Of a stretch of 64,000 bases of DNA, positions 47,396 to 55,525 are shown piece by piece. How positions within the stretch are numbered: position 1 is the stretch's first letter; the number at the start of each line of letters is the position of its first letter. The notes below the pieces were generated by a model that did no database searches, had not been told where the DNA came from, and was given only the letters and a program-made list of their open reading frames with translations. The DNA is from Betaproteobacteria bacterium. GTDB lineage: Bacteria > Pseudomonadota > Gammaproteobacteria > Burkholderiales > JAEUOS01. The translations under genes and the position numbers were made by a program. Location of the stretch: NCBI GenBank assembly GCA_028292405.1, contig JAQGMJ010000008.1, forward strand, positions 62,001 through 126,000, written 5' to 3'.

Positions 47396-48240
47396 CGCCG
47401 CTTCGCTGTTTTGCGCGCGGGGGCGGCCGGCAGGCCCCCTACCGGCTCCGCGACCGCCGGCCCCTTGCGCTTGCGCGGCGCCTCGCGCTTGAGCAAAAAG
47501 CTGTAGGTGTGGCGCTGCGCCGGGTGCACGCTGATGGTGACCTCGAACATGCGGCCTTCGGCATTGCTGTAGCGGCGGATCACGTTGAGCGCGGGCGAGC
47601 CGGCCTTGGCGTCGAGGTTTTGCGCCACCGCCGGGCCGATCTGGCTGGCGTAGATGTCGATCTGGGTGGCGTCCGCCGTTTCGCCGTACATCTCGGCGAT
47701 CTGGTCGACGATCATCACGCTCTCGTGCTTCTTGTGCTTGACCACGCCGGCGTATTCCGGAGCGACGTAAAAGTCGGTATGGCACAGCGGCAGCGGCGAG
47801 TCCTTCAGGTAGCGCAGGGCCTGGATGCGAAACCATGAGCTGCCCAGCGGGCATTTGAGCAGGTAGGCCAGTTCGTGGTCCGCGATGACATACCCGGTCG
47901 ACAGGGTCTTGCGCACGGTGGCGCCAGCGTAGTTGAGGATTTCCTGGATCGAGCTGACGCGCTGGATCAGCTGGCTCTGTCCCGTGGCGGCGATCACCGT
48001 GGAACCGGCGCGGGGGCGGCGCACGATTAGCCCCTCCTCTGCCAACACTTTCAGCGCTTCACGCGTGCTGTAGCGGCTGGCCCTGAACAGTTTGCATATT
48101 TGTTCTTCAGTCGGCAGGCGTCCGCCGACGGCGTGCTTGCCGGTCTCGATTTCGTGGCGCAGCGCATTGGCGATCTGCCAGTGGCGCGGCGATTCCTGCG
48201 CCGGCTTGACCGTGCTCAGCGCGCTTCCGGAGTGGCGCAT
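47392..48240 (-). CDS. GntR-family regulator with UTRA effector domain (HutC subfamily)
   Basis: 282 residues. Winged helix-turn-helix at about 20-85 (QIANALRHEIETGKHAVGGRLPTEEQICKLF, SRYSTREALKVLAEEGLIVRRPRAGSTV), then a UTRA domain (SWFRIQALRYLKDSPLPLCHTDFYVAPEY) and a basic tail KRKGPAVAEP. It stands between the two halves of the catabolic island and is divergent from the lactonase operon. A near-palindrome at 48259-48270, 19 bp before its start, suits self-repression; a second copy lies before the operon. Effector likely a sugar or lactone acid, inferred. Confidence 0.94.
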   Translation of the reverse strand: MRHSGSALSTVKPAQESPRHWQIANALRHEIETGKHAVGGRLPTEEQICKLFRASRYSTREALKVLAEEGLIVRRPRAGSTVIAATGQSQLIQRVSSIQEILNYAGATVRKTLSTGYVIADHELAYLLKCPLGSSWFRIQALRYLKDSPLPLCHTDFYVAPEYAGVVKHKKHESVMIVDQIAEMYGETADATQIDIYASQIGPAVAQNLDAKAGSPALNVIRRYSNAEGRMFEVTISVHPAQRHTYSFLLKREAPRKRKGPAVAEPVGGLPAAPARKTAKRR

Positions 48241-48258
48241 GCCGGCATCCTTGGAATA

Positions 48259-48270
48259 TTAGTCGAACAA
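48259..48270. promoter_or_regulatory. Candidate GntR operator, copy 1
   Basis: TTAGTCGAACAA differs from the palindrome TTGTTCGAACAA at two positions. It lies 19 bp upstream of the GntR start, where binding would block that gene's own transcription. Confidence 0.5.
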
Positions 48271-48501
48271 ATAAGCATTTTGCATGAAACAGGTGGATCG
48301 CGCCTGCGCGGATTCTAGCAGGTGCCGTGGACGGCCTCGAAATGCCGGCGACAAGCTGGTTCGCCAAGGTGTTTCGCTCTCTATGGAAGAGCAGTGGCAG
48401 GAGCGCGTCCGTCGCGCACATGAAACCGGGCGGCCGGGTGTGACCGATGAAAGACTGCGTTTGCGCGCGGACAATCGCGCTTTTCGGCGGATTGACTTTA
48501 A

Positions 48502-48513
48502 TTGTTCGAAACA
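48502..48513. promoter_or_regulatory. Candidate GntR operator, copy 2
   Basis: TTGTTCGAAACA differs from the palindrome TTGTTCGAACAA at two positions. It lies 64 bp upstream of the first operon gene, near the expected promoter. Together with copy 1 it shares the 8-mer TTGTTCGA in opposite orientation. Confidence 0.5.
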
Positions 48514-48576
48514 TTAAAGTGCGCCGACTCGCGCTTGCGACGCCCTTCACCAAGAACCCGCTCAAGGAAACGCTTT

Positions 48577-49107
48577 ATGCCCAGACTTGCTTACGTTCCG
48601 ATGGACCTGGCTGAACCGGCCGACCTGGTCGAGGCGGTGCGCAAGCGCCGCGGCGGCGAATTCTCTTCGCTCGACCGCCTGCTGCTGCACAGCCCGCCGC
48701 TGACACGCGGCTGGAACTATTACCTGAACCAGGTGCGCACGCAGATGACCCTGGACCCGAAGCTGCGCGAGCTGGGCATGTGCGGCGTGGCGGTGGTGAA
48801 CCGTGCAGAGTACGAGTTCCAGGGCCACCTGCCGGAATTCCTCAAGCACGGCGGCACCCAGGCGCAGGCCGACGCGCTGCGCGATGCGGACGCGGCAGCA
48901 AAGAACACGACGCTGTTCAACGCCGCCGAGCGCGCCACCATCCAGCTGACCATCGAGATGACGCGCGACGTGCAGGTGAGCGACGCCACCTTCGCCGCGG
49001 CGAAGTCGGCGCTGCCGACCGAGCAGGCACTGGTCGAGCTGATCGGCACCATCGCGACCTACAACATGGTCTCGCGCTTTTTGGTGGCGCTGGACCTTCA
49101 CGGTTAA
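48577..49107 (+). CDS. Carboxymuconolactone decarboxylase-like protein
   Basis: 176 residues from the ATG at 48577, with AAGGAAA upstream. AhpD/CMD fold: helices LVEAVRKRRGGEFSSLDRLLLHSP, RTQMTLDPKLRELGMCGVAVVNRAEYEFQGHLPEF and the C-terminal VELIGTIATYNMVSRFLVALDLHG. The AhpD CxxC motif is absent (GMCGVA has one Cys), so peroxidase activity is unlikely. The E-Y-E-F-Q-G-H segment matches the decarboxylase-type core. First gene of the operon with two lactonases and a Bug receptor; a role on a carboxylated lactone is inferred. Confidence 0.88.
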   Translation: MPRLAYVPMDLAEPADLVEAVRKRRGGEFSSLDRLLLHSPPLTRGWNYYLNQVRTQMTLDPKLRELGMCGVAVVNRAEYEFQGHLPEFLKHGGTQAQADALRDADAAAKNTTLFNAAERATIQLTIEMTRDVQVSDATFAAAKSALPTEQALVELIGTIATYNMVSRFLVALDLHG

Positions 49108-49145
49108 GCGGCACGGCCAAAACGATTTAACGGGACGGAGACAAT

Positions 49146-50042
<897 letters not shown>

Positions 50043-50058
50043 CGCAAGGAAAACCCAC

Positions 50059-50973
50059 ATGACCTGGAAATTCGAACTCGTATACGGTCCCAATGGCCGT
50101 GCGCTTGGTGGTCTGGCCTGGGACGGCAAGTCCATGCTGGTGTCCGATGCCATGGACCTGAAGATCCTTTCCTTCACCGAAGGCGCGAAGGAACCCGCGG
50201 TATTCCGTAAATGGACCAACCGCGTCAACGGCATCGCCTTTGGTCCGGGCGGCGTCCTCTATGGCTGCCAGGAAGGCTCGCGGCGCGTCATCGAAATGAA
50301 GCCGGATGGCTCGTCCGTGGTCACCACCACGGTGCTCGACGGCGCGCAATACAACCACCCTTACAACGCCACGATCGACAAGAAGGGCCGGGTCTGGTTC
50401 AGCGACCGCCTGCACGCGGTGCTGGCTTCCGGCCCGCAGGTGTTCCCCTACCTGCCGCACCAGTCGGTGCTGCGCATGACCCTGATGGGCCGCCCGCACA
50501 CCGAGTGGCACGTCGAGCGCCTGACCTACGATACCAAGTCGCCGCGTGGGGTCGCGGTGTCGCCGGACGAAAAAACGCTGTATGTGGCGGAGACCGACAC
50601 GGTGCCGGGCGGGGTGCAGGAACTCCGCGCCTATCCGATCCTGGCTGACGGCACGCTCGGGCCCTGCACGGTGCTGCATTCCTTCGGAGCCGACTATCGC
50701 GGCGTGCATCGCGGCATCGACGGCATTTGCGTGGGCAAGGACGGCCACATCTTCGCCTGCGCTGGCTGGAGCCGCAGCGGGCCGGGCGCGACCGTGTACG
50801 TGTTCAACCCGGACGGTCGCATCGCCGAGTCGCACGCCATTCCCGAGGGCACGCCGCTCAACTGCGCCTTCGGCGGCGCCGATCTCTCGACGCTCTATGT
50901 GACCACCAGAGAAGGCCACGTCTACCGCACCAAGACCGGCTATACCGGGCATCTGCTTTACAAGGCGGCCTGA
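50059..50973 (+). CDS. SMP-30/gluconolactonase-family protein (second paralogue, altered metal site)
   Basis: 304 residues from the ATG at 50059; AAGGAAA is upstream, 16 bp after the previous stop. The propeller pattern is clear: NRVNGIAFGPGGVLYGCQEG, YNHPYNATIDKKGRVWFSDR, SPRGVAVSPDEKTLYVAET and GIDGICVGKDGHIFACAGW. The Glu of the FGEGP segment is replaced in LGGLAWDGKSML, so the full set of metal ligands is not present. It may be a divergent lactonase or a non-catalytic partner. Two such genes in tandem are unusual. Confidence 0.85.
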   Translation: MTWKFELVYGPNGRALGGLAWDGKSMLVSDAMDLKILSFTEGAKEPAVFRKWTNRVNGIAFGPGGVLYGCQEGSRRVIEMKPDGSSVVTTTVLDGAQYNHPYNATIDKKGRVWFSDRLHAVLASGPQVFPYLPHQSVLRMTLMGRPHTEWHVERLTYDTKSPRGVAVSPDEKTLYVAETDTVPGGVQELRAYPILADGTLGPCTVLHSFGADYRGVHRGIDGICVGKDGHIFACAGWSRSGPGATVYVFNPDGRIAESHAIPEGTPLNCAFGGADLSTLYVTTREGHVYRTKTGYTGHLLYKAA

Positions 50974-51013
50974 ACCGCCGCTGAACACGCAAAGGCGCCG
51001 TCGTCACAGAGCC

Positions 51014-51034
51014 GAAGGCCGGGCGGCGGCCTTC
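51014..51034 (+). repeat. Hairpin in the operon before the second Bug gene
   Basis: GAAGGCC and GGCCTTC form a perfect 7-bp stem with a 7-base loop, 26 bp before the Bug start at 51060 and just ahead of its CAGGAG ribosome site. It could set the level of receptor synthesis relative to the enzymes. Confidence 0.5.
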
Positions 51035-51059
51035 ATAGCAAATACAGGAGACAAATTTC

Positions 51060-52031
51060 ATGGGCTTTACGACGTTCGCACGCGCGGCACTCCTCAGTTG
51101 CGCTGCCCTTAGCCTGTCCGCGCAGGCGCAAGACAAGTGGCCCAGCCATGCGCTGAAGATCATCGTGGCTTATCCGCCCGGCGCCACCGGCGACATCATG
51201 GTGCGTGCCGTCAGCACGCGCCTCTCCGAGGAGTTGGGCCAGCCGGTAGTGATCGAAAACCGCGCCGGTGGCGCCGGCATCTCCGCCGCCGACGCGGTGG
51301 CCAAGGCAGCGCCGGACGGCTACACCCTGCTGCTTGACGGGCCGAACCACGTCTCTAACGTCGGCATGTTCAAACGCCTGCCCTACGACACGGCCAAGGA
51401 CTTCGCGGCCGTCTCCAATCTCGGCGTCACCCAGACCGTGCTGCTGGCCTACCCCGGCGCCGGATTCAAGACGGCCGACGACCTGGTCAAGGCCGCCAAG
51501 GCTTCGCCGGGAAAGATCAATTTCGGTTCTGCCGGCAACGGCACTGCCGGCCACCTGTCGATGGAATTGTTCGCGCGCCACTACGGCATCAAGATGACCC
51601 ATGTGCCCTACAAGGGCGCGACCCCGGCGCTGACCGACCTGATGGGCGGCCAGGTGCAGGTGCTGTTCACCGGCCTGCCGCCAACGCTGGCCAACATCCA
51701 GGCGGGCCGGGCGATTCCGCTGGTGGTCTCCGGTGGCAAGCGCGCGCCGCAATTGCCCAACGTACCGTCGATGAACGACCTCGTGCCGGGTTATGAGGAT
51801 GCACCGGCCTGGTTCGGCCTGTTCACCACCGGGGGCACGCCAAAGAACATCATCAACGAAGTGTCGAAAAAAATCGACGGCATCCTCAAAGAGCCCGCCG
51901 TGGTCACGACGATGAACAACCAGGCCGTGATCATCGTCGGTGGCAGCGCGGAGTCGTTCGAGGAATTGGTGAAAAAAGATCTGCAGCGCGTACCGCCGCT
52001 GATCCGCAGCCTCGGCATTTCGACCGACTGA
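51060..52031 (+). CDS. Bug-family (TctC-like) periplasmic solute receptor, second paralogue
   Basis: 323 residues with a signal peptide (ARAALLSCAALSLSAQAQ). Family features: HALKIIVAYPPGATGDIMVRAVSTRL, VIENRAGGAGISAADAVAKAAPDGYTLL, FGSAGNGTAGHLSMELF and VPYKGATPALTDLMGGQVQ. It is the last gene of the lactonase operon with CAGGAG before the ATG. It probably captures the compound that the enzymes degrade. No TctAB-type permease is near. It converges on the phosphatidylserine decarboxylase gene with 20 bp between stops. Confidence 0.93.
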   Translation: MGFTTFARAALLSCAALSLSAQAQDKWPSHALKIIVAYPPGATGDIMVRAVSTRLSEELGQPVVIENRAGGAGISAADAVAKAAPDGYTLLLDGPNHVSNVGMFKRLPYDTAKDFAAVSNLGVTQTVLLAYPGAGFKTADDLVKAAKASPGKINFGSAGNGTAGHLSMELFARHYGIKMTHVPYKGATPALTDLMGGQVQVLFTGLPPTLANIQAGRAIPLVVSGGKRAPQLPNVPSMNDLVPGYEDAPAWFGLFTTGGTPKNIINEVSKKIDGILKEPAVVTTMNNQAVIIVGGSAESFEELVKKDLQRVPPLIRSLGISTD

Positions 52032-52051
52032 TGCAGTAGACCCCGGAAGGC

Positions 52052-52975
52052 TCAGGCAGCCGCGCTCCGCGGTGTGTCTTCGGGCAGGCGCAATAGCGCC
52101 TGGCCCATGCGGATTTGCTTGCCGGTAGTGATGCCGGGCGCCAGGGTGAAGCCTGGCGGCGCGAACACGATAATGGTCGAGCCGTGCTCGAACCAGCCCA
52201 TCTCCTGGCCCTTGGCATAGGCGGCGTCGCAAGGGATACGGTTCGGCCCACGATAGCGCAAGTGCAGTAGTACGTCGACGAAATGCAGGCGGATGCTCGC
52301 CACCAGCACGGCGGCTACCGGCACCAGGGTCAGCAAATGGCCGCTGCTTAGCCGGGTACGAATCGATGCGCGCTCGTTTTTGCAAAATAGTCGCTCGACC
52401 CGTGCCAGTGCGATCGGGTTGACGTTCCAGGTATCGCCGGAAATGTAATCCACCTGCTCGACCTGTAAATCGGCCGGGGCGTGAAAGCGGTGGTACATGC
52501 CGGCCGTCAGGCGCAGTGTAACGTAGGTGCCGTTACGGCAGGCGGCGATGGATTGCTCGTCCACCATCAGGTCTTCGATGCGATAGGGAAAGCCCTTGGC
52601 CTGATAGACCCGGCCGTCCTCCACTTGGCCGCAGGCGCCGACGATGGCGTCGCAAGGCGAAGAGAGAATGTCCTGGGCCGTGTCCACGCTGCGCGCGCCG
52701 GGCCGCAGTTCGCGGATGAAGCAGTCGTGCATGCTGCTGAAACGGGCTTTTTTCGCCTCCCCCAGGTTGATGTCGCAAAACTGCCGCCACAGGGCGATCG
52801 AGAGATCGCGCACCAGCGGCTGCTCGATCTTCGAAAACCAGCCGAGGAAGCGCGTCAGGGTCTGGCGCGGGATGCGGTTGGTGAGCAGGAAATTAAGGTC
52901 TTCCTGCGCCGCGAAACGGGCAATCAGCCGCGAGGCCCAGCCGCGTGACTCCAGGGGCATTTTATGCGTTGTCAT
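52052..52975 (-). CDS. psd: Phosphatidylserine decarboxylase-family proenzyme
   Basis: Pyruvoyl-dependent enzyme that makes phosphatidylethanolamine from phosphatidylserine. 307 residues from the ATG at 52975; starts at 52960 or 53011 are possible. Catalytic triad pattern: Asp in SPCDAIVG, His in GMYHRFHAP, and the self-cleavage site FEHGSTI with Ser becoming the pyruvoyl group; HGST replaces the usual LGST. This is the short family form. It is head to head with a class III aminotransferase with only 34 bp between starts, so the two share a promoter region. Confidence 0.93.
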   Translation of the reverse strand: MTTHKMPLESRGWASRLIARFAAQEDLNFLLTNRIPRQTLTRFLGWFSKIEQPLVRDLSIALWRQFCDINLGEAKKARFSSMHDCFIRELRPGARSVDTAQDILSSPCDAIVGACGQVEDGRVYQAKGFPYRIEDLMVDEQSIAACRNGTYVTLRLTAGMYHRFHAPADLQVEQVDYISGDTWNVNPIALARVERLFCKNERASIRTRLSSGHLLTLVPVAAVLVASIRLHFVDVLLHLRYRGPNRIPCDAAYAKGQEMGWFEHGSTIIVFAPPGFTLAPGITTGKQIRMGQALLRLPEDTPRSAAA

Positions 52976-53009
52976 AGTCGTGTAAAGCCTGTGGGGTAAA
53001 TCGTCGGTC

Positions 53010-54680
53010 ATGGAAATCGAAAACACCGCCCTGACCCTCTACCTGACCAGCGGCGCCGCCATCGCGGCCACCCTGGCCAAAGTCAAAACCCGCCTGGAGC
53101 TCTCCAAGGCCAAGCATCCGTCGCTGGCCGGGCACTCCAAAATGGCGCGCCGCGTCGCCCGCCTGCTGCCGGGGTACGAATACGACGAGGCGCAGTTCTA
53201 CGCCAGCGACGATGCGCCCGAAGACGTGGCCGCACAGCGCCGCGCCGGCTTCAAACGGCTCTCCGCCCTGTACGGCGAGCGCTTCGCGAAAAGCGCGGCG
53301 ATGACGGCGGAGGCGGCGCAGTCGATCAGCGACATGCAGTTCACCGGCGCCTACCGCGTGCCCTTCCAGTACAGCCGCCACGTGCGCACGCACCTGAAGG
53401 GCGGCTCCTTCGTGCAAAGCTCCAGCGGCGTCACCGTCACCGACCTGGACGGCAACACCTTCTACGACCTTACCGGCTCGTACGGCGTCAACGTATTCGG
53501 CTACGACTTCTACAAGTCGTGCATCGAGGCGGCGAACGTCAAGGTGCGCGACCTCGGACCGGTGCTGGGCGCTTACCACCCGGTGGTCGCCTACAACGTC
53601 AAGCGTCTGCGCGAGATCTCCGGGCTGGATGAAGTTTCGTTCCACATGTCCGGCACCGAGGCGGTGATGCAGGCAGTGCGCCTGGCGCGTTACCACACCA
53701 AGCGTTCGCACCTGGTGCGTTTTTGCGGCGCGTACCACGGCTGGTGGGGCGATGTGCAGCCCGGGGTCGGCAACCCGGTGCCGGCGCACGAAACCTACAC
53801 CTTGAAGGAGATGGATCCTGATGCGTTGCGCGTGCTGCGCCGCCGCCGCGACATCGCCTGCGTGCTGGTCAATCCCCTGCAGGCCCTGCACCCGAACGGC
53901 AATGCACCGGGCGACTCTTCCCTGGTCGACAGCAGCCGCAGCGCGCACTTTGACCGCGCCGCCTACACCGCCTGGCTCAAGCAATTGCGCGAAGTCTGCA
54001 CCGAGCGCGGCATTGCGCTGATTTTCGATGAAGTGTTCGTCGGCTTTCGCCTGGCCTACGGCGGCGCGCAGGAATACTTCGGCGTCAAGGCCGACATGGT
54101 CACCTACGGCAAGACCCTGGGCGGCGGCTTGCCGGTCGGCGTGGTCTGTGGCCGCGCCGACCTGATGAAGCGCTACCGCGAAGACCGGCCGGTCGACATC
54201 TGTTTTGCCCGCGGCACCTTCAACGCTCACCCCTACGTGATGGCCGCGATGAGCGAATTTCTCGAGCGCATCGAGCGCAACGAGACGCGCTGGGTCTACG
54301 CCGGCCTGGACATGCTGTGGAACCGCCGCGCCGACCAGCTCAACGCCCGGCTCGCCGCCGCCGGCCTGCCGGTGCAGGTCGCCAATCTCTCCAGCATCTG
54401 GACCGTGGTCTACACGAGGCCCTCGCGCTACAACTGGATGCTGCAGTACTACCTGCGCGCAGAGGGCCTGGCGCTTTCCTGGGTCGGCAGCGGGCGCCTG
54501 ATTTTCAGTCTGAACTACAGCGACGCCGATTTCGAGGCGGTGGCGGCGCGCTTTGCCGCCGCTTGCGCGGCGATGCAGCGCGACGGCTGGTGGTGGGCGC
54601 CGGCCGGCCTGACCAACAAGGCGATCAAGCGGCGCATCCTCAAGGAAATGGTCGAGCATCGCTTCGGCGTCAGTCTTTGA
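53010..54680 (+). CDS. Long class III aminotransferase with N- and C-terminal extensions
   Basis: PLP-dependent aminotransferase or aminomutase of 556 residues, about 120 longer than glutamate-1-semialdehyde aminomutase. Core motifs: SFHMSGTEAVMQAVRLAR near 210, YHGWWGDVQPG, IFDEVFVGFRLAYGG and the PLP Lys in MVTYGKTLGGGLPVG near 370. Residues 1-110 are an added helical domain (YEYDEAQFYASDDAPEDVAAQ), and the last 35 residues form an added basic helix (NKAIKRRILKEMVEHRF). Pairing with the decarboxylase suggests a lipid head-group or amino-alcohol role. Substrate unknown. Confidence 0.92.
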   Translation: MEIENTALTLYLTSGAAIAATLAKVKTRLELSKAKHPSLAGHSKMARRVARLLPGYEYDEAQFYASDDAPEDVAAQRRAGFKRLSALYGERFAKSAAMTAEAAQSISDMQFTGAYRVPFQYSRHVRTHLKGGSFVQSSSGVTVTDLDGNTFYDLTGSYGVNVFGYDFYKSCIEAANVKVRDLGPVLGAYHPVVAYNVKRLREISGLDEVSFHMSGTEAVMQAVRLARYHTKRSHLVRFCGAYHGWWGDVQPGVGNPVPAHETYTLKEMDPDALRVLRRRRDIACVLVNPLQALHPNGNAPGDSSLVDSSRSAHFDRAAYTAWLKQLREVCTERGIALIFDEVFVGFRLAYGGAQEYFGVKADMVTYGKTLGGGLPVGVVCGRADLMKRYREDRPVDICFARGTFNAHPYVMAAMSEFLERIERNETRWVYAGLDMLWNRRADQLNARLAAAGLPVQVANLSSIWTVVYTRPSRYNWMLQYYLRAEGLALSWVGSGRLIFSLNYSDADFEAVAARFAAACAAMQRDGWWWAPAGLTNKAIKRRILKEMVEHRFGVSL

Positions 54681-54711
54681 AGAGCGGGCGGGCGCGGGCA
54701 GCGGCCAAAAT

Positions 54712-54743
54712 AAAAAGGCGCGCGGATCACCGCGCGCCTTTTT
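54712..54743. terminator. Bidirectional rho-independent terminator
   Basis: Perfect 14-bp stem (AAAAAGGCGCGCGG and its complement) with a 4-base loop and T-runs on both strands. It lies 31 bp after the aminotransferase stop and 32 bp after the stop of the opposing 55395 gene, so it ends both. Confidence 0.9.
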
Positions 54744-54774
54744 GTTTCGGTTACCCGCGCAACGCGTCAGCTGC

Positions 54775-55395
54775 TTAATGGGCGCCGCCGGGGGTCACCA
54801 TGTGTTCGCGCGGGTCGATCAGCTCGCCGCGCAGCAGGGCCAGTGGGGCGGCGTGATACAGCTTGATGTCACTGAACGGGTCGGTGATGATCTTGGTCGC
54901 CCACACCAAGCCAGTCTGCACGTCGCGCAGGAAGAACAGGTGGATCGTGCGGAACAGCAGGCCGGCCACGCCCAGGGTCAGCCACATCTGGCCGACGTGG
55001 TGCGCGAAGCCGGAGAAGTCGGTGTGCGCGGGGAAAATGCCGAACAGGGTCGGGTTCACCACCAGCACCAGGGGTGAAAGCGCCCACACCGCCATCAGCA
55101 CCACCTTGCGGCGCAGGTTGTAGCCGACCTTGATGTCTTCCTTGTATTCGTGGGAGGCCTGGTTGACGTGGTCGTAGCCCTTGGGCTCGAAAAAGAAATG
55201 CCCGGCCTGGCGGCTGGTCATCGACACCAGCCAGGCCAGCAGGGCGGCCAGCGCCGGGTCCTTGAACAGCAGGCCGTAGGAGATGACGAAGCAGGTTGCC
55301 GAAAGCAGGTGCAGCGACTGGTTGATGCGGCTGTGGTGATAGTAACGATGGTCGTCCCAGCGCTGTACTTTCAGTTCTTCAAAAAACTTTCTCAT
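54775..55395 (-). CDS. Membrane protein, Mpo1-like (DUF962-like)
   Basis: 206 residues from the ATG at 55395, with GAAGGA 7 bp upstream; 27 bp farther upstream an ATG at 55422 is less favoured. About four hydrophobic segments. The pattern YYHHSRINQSLHLLSATCF and SRQAGHFFFEPKGYDHVNQ recalls the HxxxNxxLH and GHxxFE motifs of the Mpo1 iron dioxygenase family, though the assignment is weak. It could act on 2-hydroxy fatty acids. It is followed by nothing on this strand, and a terminator lies behind it. Confidence 0.6.
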   Translation of the reverse strand: MRKFFEELKVQRWDDHRYYHHSRINQSLHLLSATCFVISYGLLFKDPALAALLAWLVSMTSRQAGHFFFEPKGYDHVNQASHEYKEDIKVGYNLRRKVVLMAVWALSPLVLVVNPTLFGIFPAHTDFSGFAHHVGQMWLTLGVAGLLFRTIHLFFLRDVQTGLVWATKIITDPFSDIKLYHAAPLALLRGELIDPREHMVTPGGAH

Positions 55396-55525
55396 CTGTA
55401 GTCCTTCAAAAGACTTGGTCATCAAGGAGGTCTCCGGATAGTCTGACCGCGAGGCTAAGCGCCTGAAATGACAGGTCGATGAAGAATTGGCTAAGCTTTG
55501 ATGACAGGCTCGCGCCACCGGCTCT

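Larger units (their letters stand above)
48241..48576. other. 336-bp divergent control region of the GntR gene and the lactonase operon
   Basis: Holds no gene that I can support. It contains both copies of the candidate GntR operator, at each end, and the promoters of both units. AT-rich patches lie around 48250-48290 and 48480-48520, each next to one operator copy. Confidence 0.7.

Noticed and set aside
52962-54659. Minus-strand open frame of 565 codons opposite the class III aminotransferase
   Set aside because: The plus strand has PLP-enzyme motifs; this frame is a GC-rich shadow.
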